Shown: piece after piece, positions 25,060 through 33,619 of the stretch
How positions within the stretch are numbered: the stretch's first letter is position 1
How the letters are laid out: every line of letters starts with the position of its first letter
Origin: Candidatus Palauibacter scopulicola
Lineage (GTDB): Bacteria; Gemmatimonadota; Gemmatimonadetes; Palauibacterales; Palauibacteraceae
Direction of reading: 5' to 3'
NCBI RefSeq assembly: GCF_947581915.1
Contig: NZ_CANPWG010000008.1
Coordinates: forward strand, 62,001-126,000
DNA: 64,000 nt
Made by a program: the position numbers and the translations under genes
The notes under the pieces: model-generated
Told to the model about the DNA's origin: nothing
Database searches by the model: none
Seen by the model: the letters and a program-made list of their open reading frames with translations, nothing else

Positions 25060-25854
25060 CTATTCAAGGCCTCGTATGAAGTCAATCGCGGGCGGAGGCG
25101 CATTTCTCCGAGCGGAACGGGAGAGCGGCGCGGCCCGAGCGGAGGCGCTTCCGGCCCCGGGGGCGCCATCGTTGACGAAGCGAACGAGCCCGGACCGTTC
25201 GGCGCCCGCGCGCAGCCGCGAAAGTCCGCGTGCCTTGAGTTGGCGCGTCCGCTCGCACGACACGTCGAGGGCCGCCGAGATCTCGGCCGGCGTCTGCGGT
25301 CTCTCGTAGCCCAGGCCGAAGTAGCGGCGCACGACCTCCGATTCGAGCGGTGGGAGGTCTGCCAGACTCGCCTCGACCGCGTCCTGCAGCCGCTCCCGAA
25401 TCACTCCGGCCCCGGGTTCGGGCGCCTGTTCGTCGGGCAGGAGTTCCTCGAAGGTGCAAGTGCTCCCCGGGGCCAGCTCGTCGAGGGAAACGCGGTGCGC
25501 GGCGGGGCCGCCGGGGGGCCGCTGAGCGCCGTGGTCGGCAATCGCCTGGATCATGGCCCGCCGCACCCAGTAGTGCGCGTAGCTGATGAAGCGGACGCCG
25601 CGCTCCGGATCGAAGCGGTCCGCGGCGCGCACGAGCCCCAGGTTCCCCTCGTTCACCAGGTCGGCCAGCGGGACGCCGCGGCCGCGGTAGCCACGCGCGA
25701 CGGACACGACGAAACGGAGATTCGCGTTGACGAGCCGTACGCGCGCCGCCTGGTCGCCGGCCCGACTCCGCCGCGCCAGTTCCACTTCGGCTTCCGCGTC
25801 GAGCAGACTCTCGCGGCGGATGTCCGCGAGGTAGCGTTCGAATATGCGGACCAT
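25060..25854 (-). CDS. Sigma-70-family factor with domain 3 largely missing
   Basis: A 264-aa sigma factor. The N-terminus (MVRIFERYLADIRRESLLDAE) is like region 1.2; region 2 has LVNANLRFVVSVARGYRGRG, LADLVNEGNLGLVRAADRF and ISYAHYWVRRAMIQAIADHG. Then, where other RpoD/RpoS proteins have regions 3.0-3.1, about 15 residues (GAQRPPGGPAAHR) lead directly to a region 3.2-like linker (VSLDELAPG...FEELLPDE). Region 4 follows: SEVVRRYFGL and SCERTRQLKARGLSRLR, the -35-binding helix-turn-helix. The tail after residue 220 is Ala/Ser-rich. The ATG at 25854 is 11 nt past the lepB stop; cotranscription is likely. Promoter class unknown. Confidence 0.85.
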   Translation of the reverse strand: MVRIFERYLADIRRESLLDAEAEVELARRSRAGDQAARVRLVNANLRFVVSVARGYRGRGVPLADLVNEGNLGLVRAADRFDPERGVRFISYAHYWVRRAMIQAIADHGAQRPPGGPAAHRVSLDELAPGSTCTFEELLPDEQAPEPGAGVIRERLQDAVEASLADLPPLESEVVRRYFGLGYERPQTPAEISAALDVSCERTRQLKARGLSRLRAGAERSGLVRFVNDGAPGAGSASARAAPLSRSARRNAPPPAIDFIRGLE

Positions 25855-25865
25855 TCCGGTCGACC

Positions 25866-26693
25866 TCAGTCGACGCCGCGCAGAATCCGGCCCCAGCGGA
25901 TCTCGGTGAGCCAGGCCCAGGGGCCCTCCGGCTCGCGAGCGTACGAATAGTACACGAGGAAGGGCCGGCCCCGGATCGCATCCCGGGGCACGAAGCCCCA
26001 GTAGCGGGAATCCTCGGAGTTCGACCGGTTGTCGCCCATGACGAAGTAGCTGTCCTCGGGCACGACGAGCGGACCCCAGTTGTTTCGCGTCGTTATGGCG
26101 CCGGAGCGGCGCGCGCCATCGGTCAGGAACCGGCGCTGCCACGCGAACTTCGGGCTCGGGGCGTCGGGAAAGTTCGAAGAGGCCTTCACGTAGGGTTCCT
26201 CGAACGGAGCCCCGTTCAGGAAAAGTCTCGCCCGCCGCATGCGCAGCGTATCCCCCGGCATGCCCACGATTCGCTTCACGTAGTTCGTGCGCGGGGGCTG
26301 TTCGGCGGACGCCGGCGGCTCGAACACGACGACGTCGCCGCGCGAAGGCTCGCCGAACGCCGGAAGCTCCAGGTCCGTACCGGGGATTTCGGCTCCGTAC
26401 ACCATCTTGTTGACGAGCAGAAAGTCGCCGATCAGGAGCGTATTCTCCATCGAGGCGGTCGGGATCTGGAAGGCTTCCACCACGAAGGTCCGGATGAAGA
26501 GAAACAGGACCAGGGCGACGAAGATGGACTTCGTCCACTCCCACATCCACCGGCCGACGGACGCGTCGCGACCCCGGCGCGCCCGGACCGTGGGTGCGCG
26601 AAACCTGCGGACTCGCCGCTCCGCCGCCGCGCCCTCTTCCACGCCTTCCCGTTCGGTTCCGGAAGCGGCTCCCTCAGTCGATCGTTCCTCCAT
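25866..26693 (-). CDS. lepB: Signal peptidase I
   Basis: This 275-aa inner membrane serine/lysine protease has a cytoplasmic lead of about 45 charged residues, one transmembrane helix (TKSIFVALVLFLFIRTFVV), the catalytic Ser in PTASMENTLLIGD, the catalytic Lys in NYVKRIVGMPGD, and the C-terminal GDNRSNSEDSRYWGFV. It removes signal peptides from exported proteins such as the Asp-box protein. I chose ATG at 26693 (MEERSTEG); the frame is open further upstream to 26768. Cotranscribed with the sigma-factor gene. Confidence 0.94.
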   Translation of the reverse strand: MEERSTEGAASGTEREGVEEGAAAERRVRRFRAPTVRARRGRDASVGRWMWEWTKSIFVALVLFLFIRTFVVEAFQIPTASMENTLLIGDFLLVNKMVYGAEIPGTDLELPAFGEPSRGDVVVFEPPASAEQPPRTNYVKRIVGMPGDTLRMRRARLFLNGAPFEEPYVKASSNFPDAPSPKFAWQRRFLTDGARRSGAITTRNNWGPLVVPEDSYFVMGDNRSNSEDSRYWGFVPRDAIRGRPFLVYYSYAREPEGPWAWLTEIRWGRILRGVD

Positions 26694-26827
26694 CCCATCC
26701 TTCCCTGTTTCCACAAGCCGGTGATTGGCGGTCCCGCGTGCGACCCCGTTTCGGGTCCCGTGCCTCAATCCGGGTCCCGTACCCTAAGATGTAAGGGGGG
26801 ACCTCAACGGGGTCTCACCGTCCGGCC

Positions 26828-28318
26828 TCACCAGTCGACGTCGATCTGCGCGCGCTGCAGCGTGCCGCTGTAATCGACGTACGCCACCTTGGTTTCCGAG
26901 TAGAACTCGTAGACTTCCCACCCCCCTTCACGGTGCCCGTTGCCCGTGTTTTTTACGCCGCCGAAGGGGAGGTGCGCCTCCGCGCCGATGGTGGGCGCGT
27001 TCACGTAGGTGATCCCGTTGTCGAGTTCCTCCACGGCGCGGAAAGACGCCGTCACATCCCGCGTGTAGATCGACGACGAGAGCCCGTATTGAACTTCGTT
27101 GTTGATATCGAAGGCTTCGTCGATCGTGTCGAAGCGGATCACGGAGAGTACCGGCCCGAAAATCTCCTCGCGCGCGGCCCGGTGTGCCCGGTCGACGCCC
27201 GCGAGAACCGTCGGTTCGAAGAACCAGCCGTCGGCGAGGCCGCTCTCCGGCGGGCGGCCGCCCCCGGTCGCGACCGTGGCCCCCTCGTCGCGGGCGATCG
27301 CGATGTAGCGCTCGCACTTTTCGCGGGCGGCCTCGTGGATGAGCGGTCCCACATCCACGCCGGCCTCCTGCCCGTCGCCGAGGCGGAGGGAGCGCGCTTC
27401 GTAACACAGCCTCTCCACGAACTCGTCGTGAACCTCGCTCTGCACGAGGAGGCGGCTGGTCGCCGTGCAGCGCTGCCCGGTCGTGCCGAAGGCGCCCCAC
27501 AGCACGCCCTCGAGGGCGAGGTCGAGGTCCGCGTCCGCCATGACGATCTGCGCGTTCTTGCCGCCCATTTCGAGGGAGAGACGCTTGTGCATGCGCCCGG
27601 CGACTTCGCCGATCCGGCTGCCCGTCTCCGTGGACCCGGTGAAGGAGAGGCCGGGGACGCCGGGGTGTTCGACGATGGCGCGCCCGATCGTCTCGCCGCG
27701 GCCGTGCAGCAACTGCACGCATTCGGGCGGCAGGCCGGCCTCGAGCAGGATCTCCACGAACCGGTGGGCGCTGTGGGGGACATCCTCCGAGGGCTTGTAG
27801 ATGATGCTGTTCCCGCACAGCAGCGCGGGGAAGATCTTCCAGCTCGGGACCGCGACCGGAAAGTTGAAGGGGGTGATGATCCCGAACACGCCGATGGGAC
27901 GCCGGAACGACATCGCCCACTTGCTCCGCAGCTCGGAGGGCGCCGTGCGTCCGAACAGGCGCCGGCCTTCCACCGCCGCGTAGTAGGCCGTGTCGATGGC
28001 CTCCTGGACGTCGCCGCGCGTTTCGTCGAGCACCTTTCCCATCTCGCGCGTGGCCGTGCGCGCGAGGTCCTCCTTGTGCCGCGTGAGGAGGTCCCCCGCC
28101 GCCTTCAGGACCAGGCCCCGCTCCGGGGCCGGCGTCCTCGACCAGCGTTCGAAGCCGCGCTGCGCGGACGCTACGGCCGCGTCCAGCTCCGACGCGCCGG
28201 TGTCCGGGAAGAGGCCGATGAGGTCCGAGGTGCGCGCCGGGTTGCGGTTCTCGAGGTGTTCGCCGCTGGCGGGCGCGGTCCACTCGCCCGCGATGTAGTT
28301 GAGGAACTTCTCAGCCAT
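26828..28318 (-). CDS. NAD(P)-dependent aldehyde dehydrogenase
   Basis: A 496-aa ALDH superfamily enzyme. Visible motifs: NPAR early on, GIITPFNFPVAVPSWK (nucleotide fold), FTGSTETGSRI, SLEMGGKNAQIV (general-base Glu), TGQRCTATSR (catalytic Cys), EEIFGPVLSVI and LPFGGVKNTGNGHREGG. This oxidises an aldehyde to its acid; the exact substrate cannot be told, and the neighbours give no hint. The start ATG at 28318 (MAEKFLNYIAGEW) fits the family; the frame upstream of it is out-of-frame noise. Confidence 0.92.
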   Translation of the reverse strand: MAEKFLNYIAGEWTAPASGEHLENRNPARTSDLIGLFPDTGASELDAAVASAQRGFERWSRTPAPERGLVLKAAGDLLTRHKEDLARTATREMGKVLDETRGDVQEAIDTAYYAAVEGRRLFGRTAPSELRSKWAMSFRRPIGVFGIITPFNFPVAVPSWKIFPALLCGNSIIYKPSEDVPHSAHRFVEILLEAGLPPECVQLLHGRGETIGRAIVEHPGVPGLSFTGSTETGSRIGEVAGRMHKRLSLEMGGKNAQIVMADADLDLALEGVLWGAFGTTGQRCTATSRLLVQSEVHDEFVERLCYEARSLRLGDGQEAGVDVGPLIHEAAREKCERYIAIARDEGATVATGGGRPPESGLADGWFFEPTVLAGVDRAHRAAREEIFGPVLSVIRFDTIDEAFDINNEVQYGLSSSIYTRDVTASFRAVEELDNGITYVNAPTIGAEAHLPFGGVKNTGNGHREGGWEVYEFYSETKVAYVDYSGTLQRAQIDVDW

Positions 28319-28343
28319 GGCCGGAGGAACTCCGCTCCTGGAG

Positions 28344-28991
28344 TTAGCGATCCATGAGGAGGACGACCTCCTCGTTCTCCACCCGGACGTCGACGACGGT
28401 CTCGGGGATGTCGAAGAGCACGGTTCGTCCGTCCGCACGCAACCCCAGTTGCTGCGCGGCCAGGCCGAGCATCATCGGGGGCACCGGGATGATGCCCGCC
28501 TGGAGACCCACGACGTGGAGGCGTCCCTCGCCCCTTTCTCCGACCTGCGGGAGCACTTCGCCGGCGACCCGGGCGGAATCCCCGAGCATCCTCGTGAGGC
28601 TCGCCGCCATGTCCGCTTCGATCGGGAGTTGCGTGAAGTCGAGCATGAGGGTGAAGGCGACGGTCGAGTCGCGCAGTTCGACCGCGGGCTCTCCGACGCC
28701 GGCCGGCAGCCGGGGGACCAGCTCGTAGCGAACGTAGCTCTGGAGTTCCGTCTCGGTGAACCGCGTCTCGGCCACCCCGCCGCCGGCCGCCAACTCCTGC
28801 AGAGCCGTTTCCACCTCCGCCGCCGCCTCGGGACCGAATTCGGGCGTGGACTCCGCGACGACGATTTCATCCGCGCCCGCGTTCGCGAGCCACGCTTCGA
28901 TGTCTCCGCGAAAGATCCAGCCGACGATCAGCAGGATCAGAAGGAAGATGAGAAAGCCCAGACCTTTGAAGAGCTTCCGGAAGATACCCAT
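28344..28991 (-). CDS. Membrane-anchored protein of unknown function
   Basis: A 215-aa protein with one N-terminal transmembrane helix (about residues 8-27, rich in Leu/Ile/Phe) and an extracytoplasmic part with acidic, Ala-rich and alternating hydrophobic segments. I do not recognise a family. Segments such as VELRDSTVAFTLMLDFTQLP and VLPQVGERGEGRLHV look like beta strands, suggesting a lipid-binding-like or DUF-type fold. It lies between thpR and the aldehyde dehydrogenase, 25 nt upstream of the latter. Confidence 0.6.
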   Translation of the reverse strand: MGIFRKLFKGLGFLIFLLILLIVGWIFRGDIEAWLANAGADEIVVAESTPEFGPEAAAEVETALQELAAGGGVAETRFTETELQSYVRYELVPRLPAGVGEPAVELRDSTVAFTLMLDFTQLPIEADMAASLTRMLGDSARVAGEVLPQVGERGEGRLHVVGLQAGIIPVPPMMLGLAAQQLGLRADGRTVLFDIPETVVDVRVENEEVVLLMDR

Positions 28992-29030
28992 GTCGACCGC
29001 CTCCGACCGGAATCGGGGAAAGAGGGTAAG

Positions 29031-29645
29031 CTAGTGCTGCGCCCGGCGGGCGTCATCGCCGCCGCCGGCCAGCCGGCAGGCGGCGACTTCCGTGTGCCGC
29101 GCGCCGCCGGGGAGAAGTTCGCTCCGCATCAGTGACACGCGCCGAACGTCCACCGTGGCCTCGAAGCGGACACGCGGGATGGCGCCCGCCAAACCTACGG
29201 GCGGCGGCGGGCGGCGGATTCGTCCCACCGTCACGTGCGGGCGGAAGGGGCGCGGGTCGGGGGCCACGCCGGCGCGGACCACGGCCTCCTCCACGGCTCG
29301 TTGCAGTTGCGCGAGGGCGGGCGTGTCTTCGACGCCGACCCAGAGGACGCGCGCGCGACGGTGGGAGGGGAACACGCCGGCGGCCCGCAGCCGGATCGGG
29401 AAGCCTGGGTGCTCTGCCGTGGCGGCGGCAATCTCCCGTGCGAGCGGCGTCTCGAGGCCGCGGTCGACCTCCCCGATGAAACGCAGCGTGAGGTGCAGTT
29501 GCTCGGCGCGCACCGGCCGCACGCCCTCCAGCGCCCGCAGCTCCGCGGTCGCGCGCGTGAGGTCCGCGCGAACCGGGGCCGGGAGGAGGACGGCCGCGAA
29601 GAGCCTCGACCGGACGTCGGGGGAGACATATCCTGCGCCTGCCAT
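29031..29645 (-). CDS. thpR: RNA 2',3'-cyclic phosphodiesterase (2H family)
   Basis: A 204-aa two-His protein: the two HxTx motifs are HLTL in LHLTLRFIGEV and HVTV in FRPHVTVGRI. ThpR-type 2H enzymes hydrolyse 2',3'-cyclic phosphates on RNA. I chose ATG at 29645 (MAGAGYV); the frame's six earlier codons extend into trpG. This ATG overlaps the trpG ATG on the other strand (palindromic CATG), see findings. Confidence 0.85.
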   Translation of the reverse strand: MAGAGYVSPDVRSRLFAAVLLPAPVRADLTRATAELRALEGVRPVRAEQLHLTLRFIGEVDRGLETPLAREIAAATAEHPGFPIRLRAAGVFPSHRRARVLWVGVEDTPALAQLQRAVEEAVVRAGVAPDPRPFRPHVTVGRIRRPPPPVGLAGAIPRVRFEATVDVRRVSLMRSELLPGGARHTEVAACRLAGGGDDARRAQH

Positions 29646-30282
29646 GATCCTCCTCATCGACAACTACGATTCGTTCGCCTTCAACCTCGCGCGGTATCTG
29701 GAGGAACTTGGGGAGACCGTGCGGGTGCGGCGCAACGATGACGTCGATCCGGGGACGCTGGGGGACGCGGGCTTCTCTCACATCGTCATCTCCCCCGGCC
29801 CCTGCACGCCCGCCGAAGCCGGCGCTTCCGTCGAGGTGGTCCGGACGGTGGGCGCCGAGATGCCGATACTGGGCGTCTGCCTCGGACATCAGTGTATCGC
29901 CGCGGCGACGGGGGGACGGGTCCTCCGGGCCGCGCGCCCGATGCACGGCCGCCTGTCGGCGATCCGGCACGAGGGGCACGGGCTCTTCGCGGGCCTCCCC
30001 TCTCCGCTCGAGGTCACCCGCTACCACTCACTCGTCGTAGATCCCGGCGAGCCGGGGGCCGGCCTCCGGGTCACGGCCCGCACGGAGGAGGGCGAAGTCA
30101 TGGCCCTCGAACACGAGTCGTGGCCCGTGTGGGGCGTGCAGTTCCATCCGGAAGCCGTGCTCACGGCCGGGGGACGCCATCTCCTCGGGAACTTCCTCGC
30201 GCTCGGCAGGGGGGACGTTCCCGCCTCCGAACCCGTGGAAGCCGGCCGCTGCCCCGAACTCCCGGCCGACGCCCTGCCGTAG
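29644..30282 (+). CDS. Glutamine amidotransferase subunit of anthranilate/aminodeoxychorismate synthase
   Basis: This 212-aa class I glutamine amidotransferase begins MILLIDNYDSFAFNL. The catalytic Cys is in GVCLGHQC, the oxyanion strand is ISPGPCTP, and His/Glu complete the triad in VQFHPEAVLT. It supplies ammonia to TrpE (tryptophan) and/or PabB (folate); which one cannot be decided since neither partner is nearby, although folP is in the window. The ATG is at 29644, one base from the thpR start on the other strand. The tail after residue 190 is low in conservation. Confidence 0.88.
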   Translation: MILLIDNYDSFAFNLARYLEELGETVRVRRNDDVDPGTLGDAGFSHIVISPGPCTPAEAGASVEVVRTVGAEMPILGVCLGHQCIAAATGGRVLRAARPMHGRLSAIRHEGHGLFAGLPSPLEVTRYHSLVVDPGEPGAGLRVTARTEEGEVMALEHESWPVWGVQFHPEAVLTAGGRHLLGNFLALGRGDVPASEPVEAGRCPELPADALP

Positions 30283-30323
30283 TCGAGGCGCCGGGTGACA
30301 CTGCTCTGCCGGGGGAATCTGCT

Positions 30324-31859
30324 CTATTGTGGTCCGCGGAAGCGGATTGCCTCGGCGACGTGGTCCTCGGATACGCGGCCCCGTCCCTCGAGGTCCGCGA
30401 TCGTTCGGGCGACGCGGAGCGCGCGGTGGTAGCCACGGGCCGTCAGGCCCAGATGCGTCACGGCCTTCCGCAGGAGCGAGCGGCCACCGCGCCCGACGCG
30501 GCACGCCTCCTCGAGACGGACGGGCGGGATCCGCGCGTTGATCGTTCCGTGGCGGCGGGCGGCGCGGGCGCGGGCCTTCGACACCCGGGCCCGCACAACC
30601 GCGCTCGTATCGCCGGACGCCGCTTCCGCGAGTTGCTCCCAGCGTACGGCCGGAACGTCGACGAGCATGTCGATCCGGTCGAGGAGCGGTCCGCTGACCC
30701 GGCGGCGGTACCGCCGCACGGTTTCCTCGAGACAGCGGCAGCGGCCCGGCGTGCCCAGGAAGCCGCACGGACAGGGGTTCATCGCGGCCACGAGCGTGAA
30801 CTCGGCGGGAAAGCTGGCCGATCCGGCCGCGCGGACGATCCGCACCTGTCCTTCCTCGATCGGCTGGCGCAGCGCCTCCAGCGTGCGGCGCCCGAACTCC
30901 GGGAGTTCGTCGAGGAAGAGCACGCCGTGGTGCGCCAGCGATACCTCGCCCGGCCGCGGACGGGTCCCGCCGCCGATGAGCCCGGCCTCGCTGATGGAGT
31001 GGTGTGGCGCCCGGAAGGGCCGGGCGCGCTTGAGCCCGGAACCATCGGCCACGAGGCCGGCGACGCTGTGGATCGCCGTCACGTCCACCGCCTCCCGGAT
31101 CTCGAGAGCCGGGAGGAGACCGGGGAGGCAGCGCGCAAGACTCGTCTTCCCCGCACCCGGGCAACCCGACAGGAGGACGTTGTGCCCGCCGGCGGCGGCG
31201 ATCTCCAGCGCCCGCTTGGCGGCCGACTGCCCCTTCACGGCCGACAGGTCGAACCCGCCGTCGTCCGGTCCGCGGCTTCCCGTCGTCCGAACGGAGGGGG
31301 ACAGCAGCGTCATGGGTCCGCGCAGGCGGGCCTCGCCGTTCAGAGCGGCGAGGATGTGGGTCAGCGACTCCGAGCCGCCCACGGCGATCCCTTCCGCGGC
31401 CGATGCTTCCCGCAGGTTCGCGACCGGCAGGAGGAGGCGCGCGACCTGCGGGTTCGCGGCCGCGAAGAGAGCGATCGGAAGGGCGCCCCGGATCGAACGC
31501 ACCGAACCGTCGAGCCCGAGTTCGCCCACCGCCAGTGTCCCGTCGAGGGCGTCCTGAGGGAGGTCCCCGTTCGCGCACAGGATCCCGAGCATGATCGGCA
31601 GGTCCAGCGCGGCCCCGGTCTTGGGAAGATCCGCCGGCGCCAGGTTCACCGTGATGCGCAGCCCGGGAACGTGAAGGCCCAGTTGGGCCGCGGCGGCCCG
31701 GATCCGCTCGCGGCCCTCGCGCACGGCGCTCTGCGCGAGGCCGACGATCTGCATCAGCGGCGTCCCCCTGATCAGCGACACCTCGACGCTCACCGGCCGC
31801 ACGTCGAGTCCCATCACCGCCGCCGACATCACCGAGGCCGACCCCACCCACTTTGCCAT
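30324..31859 (-). CDS. comM: YifB/ComM-family Mg-chelatase-like AAA+ protein
   Basis: A 511-aa protein: N-terminal ChlI-like domain (AKWVGSASVMSAAVMGLDV, VGLAQSAVREGRERIRAA), central AAA+ with Walker A SGCPGAGKTSLAR and Walker B GVLFLDELPEF, and a C-terminal domain with TSAVVRARV and RGYHRALRVARTIADLEG. ComM relatives promote branch migration in natural transformation in some bacteria. I chose ATG at 31859 (MAKWVGS) with GGGGAG upstream; the frame continues to 31907. It converges on trpG and diverges from the next gene. Confidence 0.88.
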   Translation of the reverse strand: MAKWVGSASVMSAAVMGLDVRPVSVEVSLIRGTPLMQIVGLAQSAVREGRERIRAAAAQLGLHVPGLRITVNLAPADLPKTGAALDLPIMLGILCANGDLPQDALDGTLAVGELGLDGSVRSIRGALPIALFAAANPQVARLLLPVANLREASAAEGIAVGGSESLTHILAALNGEARLRGPMTLLSPSVRTTGSRGPDDGGFDLSAVKGQSAAKRALEIAAAGGHNVLLSGCPGAGKTSLARCLPGLLPALEIREAVDVTAIHSVAGLVADGSGLKRARPFRAPHHSISEAGLIGGGTRPRPGEVSLAHHGVLFLDELPEFGRRTLEALRQPIEEGQVRIVRAAGSASFPAEFTLVAAMNPCPCGFLGTPGRCRCLEETVRRYRRRVSGPLLDRIDMLVDVPAVRWEQLAEAASGDTSAVVRARVSKARARAARRHGTINARIPPVRLEEACRVGRGGRSLLRKAVTHLGLTARGYHRALRVARTIADLEGRGRVSEDHVAEAIRFRGPQ

Positions 31860-31971
31860 TCTTTTTCGCTCCCCTTCGCGCAGCCTTGTAACTTCACCGT
31901 GAATCATGGATCGGCGCCGGTCTCAACCGGTTCTCAAACCGGCCGGGAACGAGCGCAGGAACGAGGGAAGT

Positions 31972-32715
31972 GTGGCGAAGAGCGTGAGATCGTCGTGCGG
32001 CGCCGCCGGGAGTCCGTGGCAGGACGCTGCGTCAGCGACGAGAGCGGTGGGGCTGCTGGGCGTGCTCCTGCTGGGTCCGTTGCTCGCGGGCCTGGCGGCT
32101 CCCCCGCCGCTGAGCGCGCAGGAACTCGACGCGGGCCACCTGTACCTGCGCGAAGCGGGGCGCCGCGTGGGGACCGAACGCTTCCGGATCTGGCGGACCG
32201 GATCCACGGTGAACGCCGCCGCGAGCGTCGAGATGGTGCAGCGAACCGCCTGGCTGGTGCGGCTCCAGATGGACCCCGACCTGCTCCCGGTGAAATACGA
32301 GATTCGCGAGGGGGTATCGGCTATCGTGAGCGGGGAGCGCTTCCCCGACCGGGTCCGCTTCCACTTCGCGACGCCGGAGGGCGAGCGCTGGAAGCAGTAC
32401 CCGGTCCAGGATGCGGCCGCGATCGTGGAGCCGGGGGTCGCACACCACTATCTCGTGCTCGTGCGTGCGCTCAGAGAAGCGCCGGACGGGCGGTTGAAGG
32501 CGATCCTGCCCCTCGGCGGCCGGACCGTGACCGTGCGCCTCGCCGCGCGGACGGAGGAGAGCGTTTCGCTCGGCGAGGAGTCGGTGGACGCGACCCGCTA
32601 CGACGTGGACATGGAAGGCGCCCTGCACCGGGTATGGCTCGACGCGGAAGACCGGCTCCTCCGCGTTCTGGACGCCGAGGGCCGCGAGGCCCTGCGCGCC
32701 CCCGCCGGAAGCTGA
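31972..32715 (+). CDS. Secreted protein of unknown function (DUF3108/DUF6134-like)
   Basis: A 247-aa protein with a Sec signal peptide (about residues 25-50, LLGVLLLGPLLAG then AQE) and a beta-rich mature part (YLREAGRRVGTERFRIWRTG, PVKYEIREGVSAIVSGER). The pattern, a single beta-barrel-like domain with a C-terminal YDVDMEGALHRVWLD, resembles periplasmic DUF3108/DUF6134-type proteins; tentative. GTG at 31972 is preceded by GAGGGA; the frame is open to 31906. Confidence 0.6.
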   Translation: MAKSVRSSCGAAGSPWQDAASATRAVGLLGVLLLGPLLAGLAAPPPLSAQELDAGHLYLREAGRRVGTERFRIWRTGSTVNAAASVEMVQRTAWLVRLQMDPDLLPVKYEIREGVSAIVSGERFPDRVRFHFATPEGERWKQYPVQDAAAIVEPGVAHHYLVLVRALREAPDGRLKAILPLGGRTVTVRLAARTEESVSLGEESVDATRYDVDMEGALHRVWLDAEDRLLRVLDAEGREALRAPAGS

Positions 32716-32750
32716 GGCAGACCGGGACCGAGACAGACTGGAGGAGAAGC

Positions 32751-33497
32751 ATGGAACACCATCCGGAATCGTCCGACGCATCGGCGGAGGAGCACGGGAT
32801 CCCCTCCCTGCCCGTGCGGATCGTGCAGGTCTTCGTCTCGCCGGCGAAGCTGTTCGACGCCCTCCGCCACCGGCCCGCCTGGATGGGCGCCGTCCTGACA
32901 CTGATCGGCGTAAGCATAGCGCTCCAGATCCTTACGCCGGTCATCGTCCCCGAAGAGATACTGCGGAGGGCGGCCGAGGCCCGGATGGCCGACTTCGTAC
33001 CCGCGGGAACCGATCCCGCGGTTTTGGAAGAGCAGATCGACGCAGCCGTTTCTCCGGGAGCGTTCTGGGTCGTCGGAGGCGCGGTCCTCGCGGCGCTCGT
33101 CCCAGTGTCGCTCATTGCGGGACTCCTCCTCATCGCGTTCAACGTCATCCTGGGGGGCGAGGGCAGCTTCAAGCAGCTGTTCAGCGCCGGCGCGCACGCC
33201 ATGTACATCTACACGGCGGGAGGGATCGTCTCCATCGGCCTGATGGCGACCGGCGCCGAGACCCTGACCCTCACGCCCGGTCTGTTCCTGCCCGAGATGG
33301 GGGGGTTCATCGGCAGGTTCCTAAACGGAATCAACATCTTCTCTGTTTGGACGTGCGGGGTGCTCGGGGTGGCGGTGAGCCGCTTTTATCCGGGACGGTC
33401 CGTGGCGGCGGGAACGACGTATCTGCTGGTGCTCTACCTGATCCTCGTGGCGGCGCTCGCGATGCTCGCAGGCCTCTTCGCCGGTCTGGGGGGCTAA
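32751..33497 (+). CDS. Yip1-domain-like integral membrane protein
   Basis: This 248-aa protein has five predicted helices, with an N-terminal cytoplasmic segment (PVRIVQVFVSPAKLFDALRH) typical of bacterial YIP1-family proteins. Their function is unknown. ATG at 32751 has GGAGGAGAAG upstream. Probably cotranscribed with the secreted protein 35 nt upstream. Confidence 0.75.
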   Translation: MEHHPESSDASAEEHGIPSLPVRIVQVFVSPAKLFDALRHRPAWMGAVLTLIGVSIALQILTPVIVPEEILRRAAEARMADFVPAGTDPAVLEEQIDAAVSPGAFWVVGGAVLAALVPVSLIAGLLLIAFNVILGGEGSFKQLFSAGAHAMYIYTAGGIVSIGLMATGAETLTLTPGLFLPEMGGFIGRFLNGINIFSVWTCGVLGVAVSRFYPGRSVAAGTTYLLVLYLILVAALAMLAGLFAGLGG

Positions 33498-33522
33498 CGG
33501 GTGAAACCGCGCACGCCGTCGC

Positions 33523-33541
33523 GACGTACCCGTGACGTACC
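33523..33541. repeat. Direct repeat GACGTACC x2 upstream of the efflux adaptor gene
   Basis: GACGTACC occurs at 33523-33530 and 33534-33541, an 11-bp period, about one helical turn, in the 122-nt gap between the Yip1-like and HlyD-like genes. Spacing and place are suggestive of an operator, but this is one observation and no regulator is known. Confidence 0.3.
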
Positions 33542-33619
33542 GATGATGCACCCCCGGGCGTGGGCCGTGCGGCTACCCGAACCGCCCGCCGAGTCTCGAA
33601 ATAAAGGTCCTTGTACAGG

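Noticed and set aside
25060-26550. Open frame of 496 aa joining part of lepB with the sigma factor
   Set aside because: The first half is lepB read in the wrong frame; the sigma factor has its own ATG at 25854 and lepB its own stop at 25866, so it is not a fusion.
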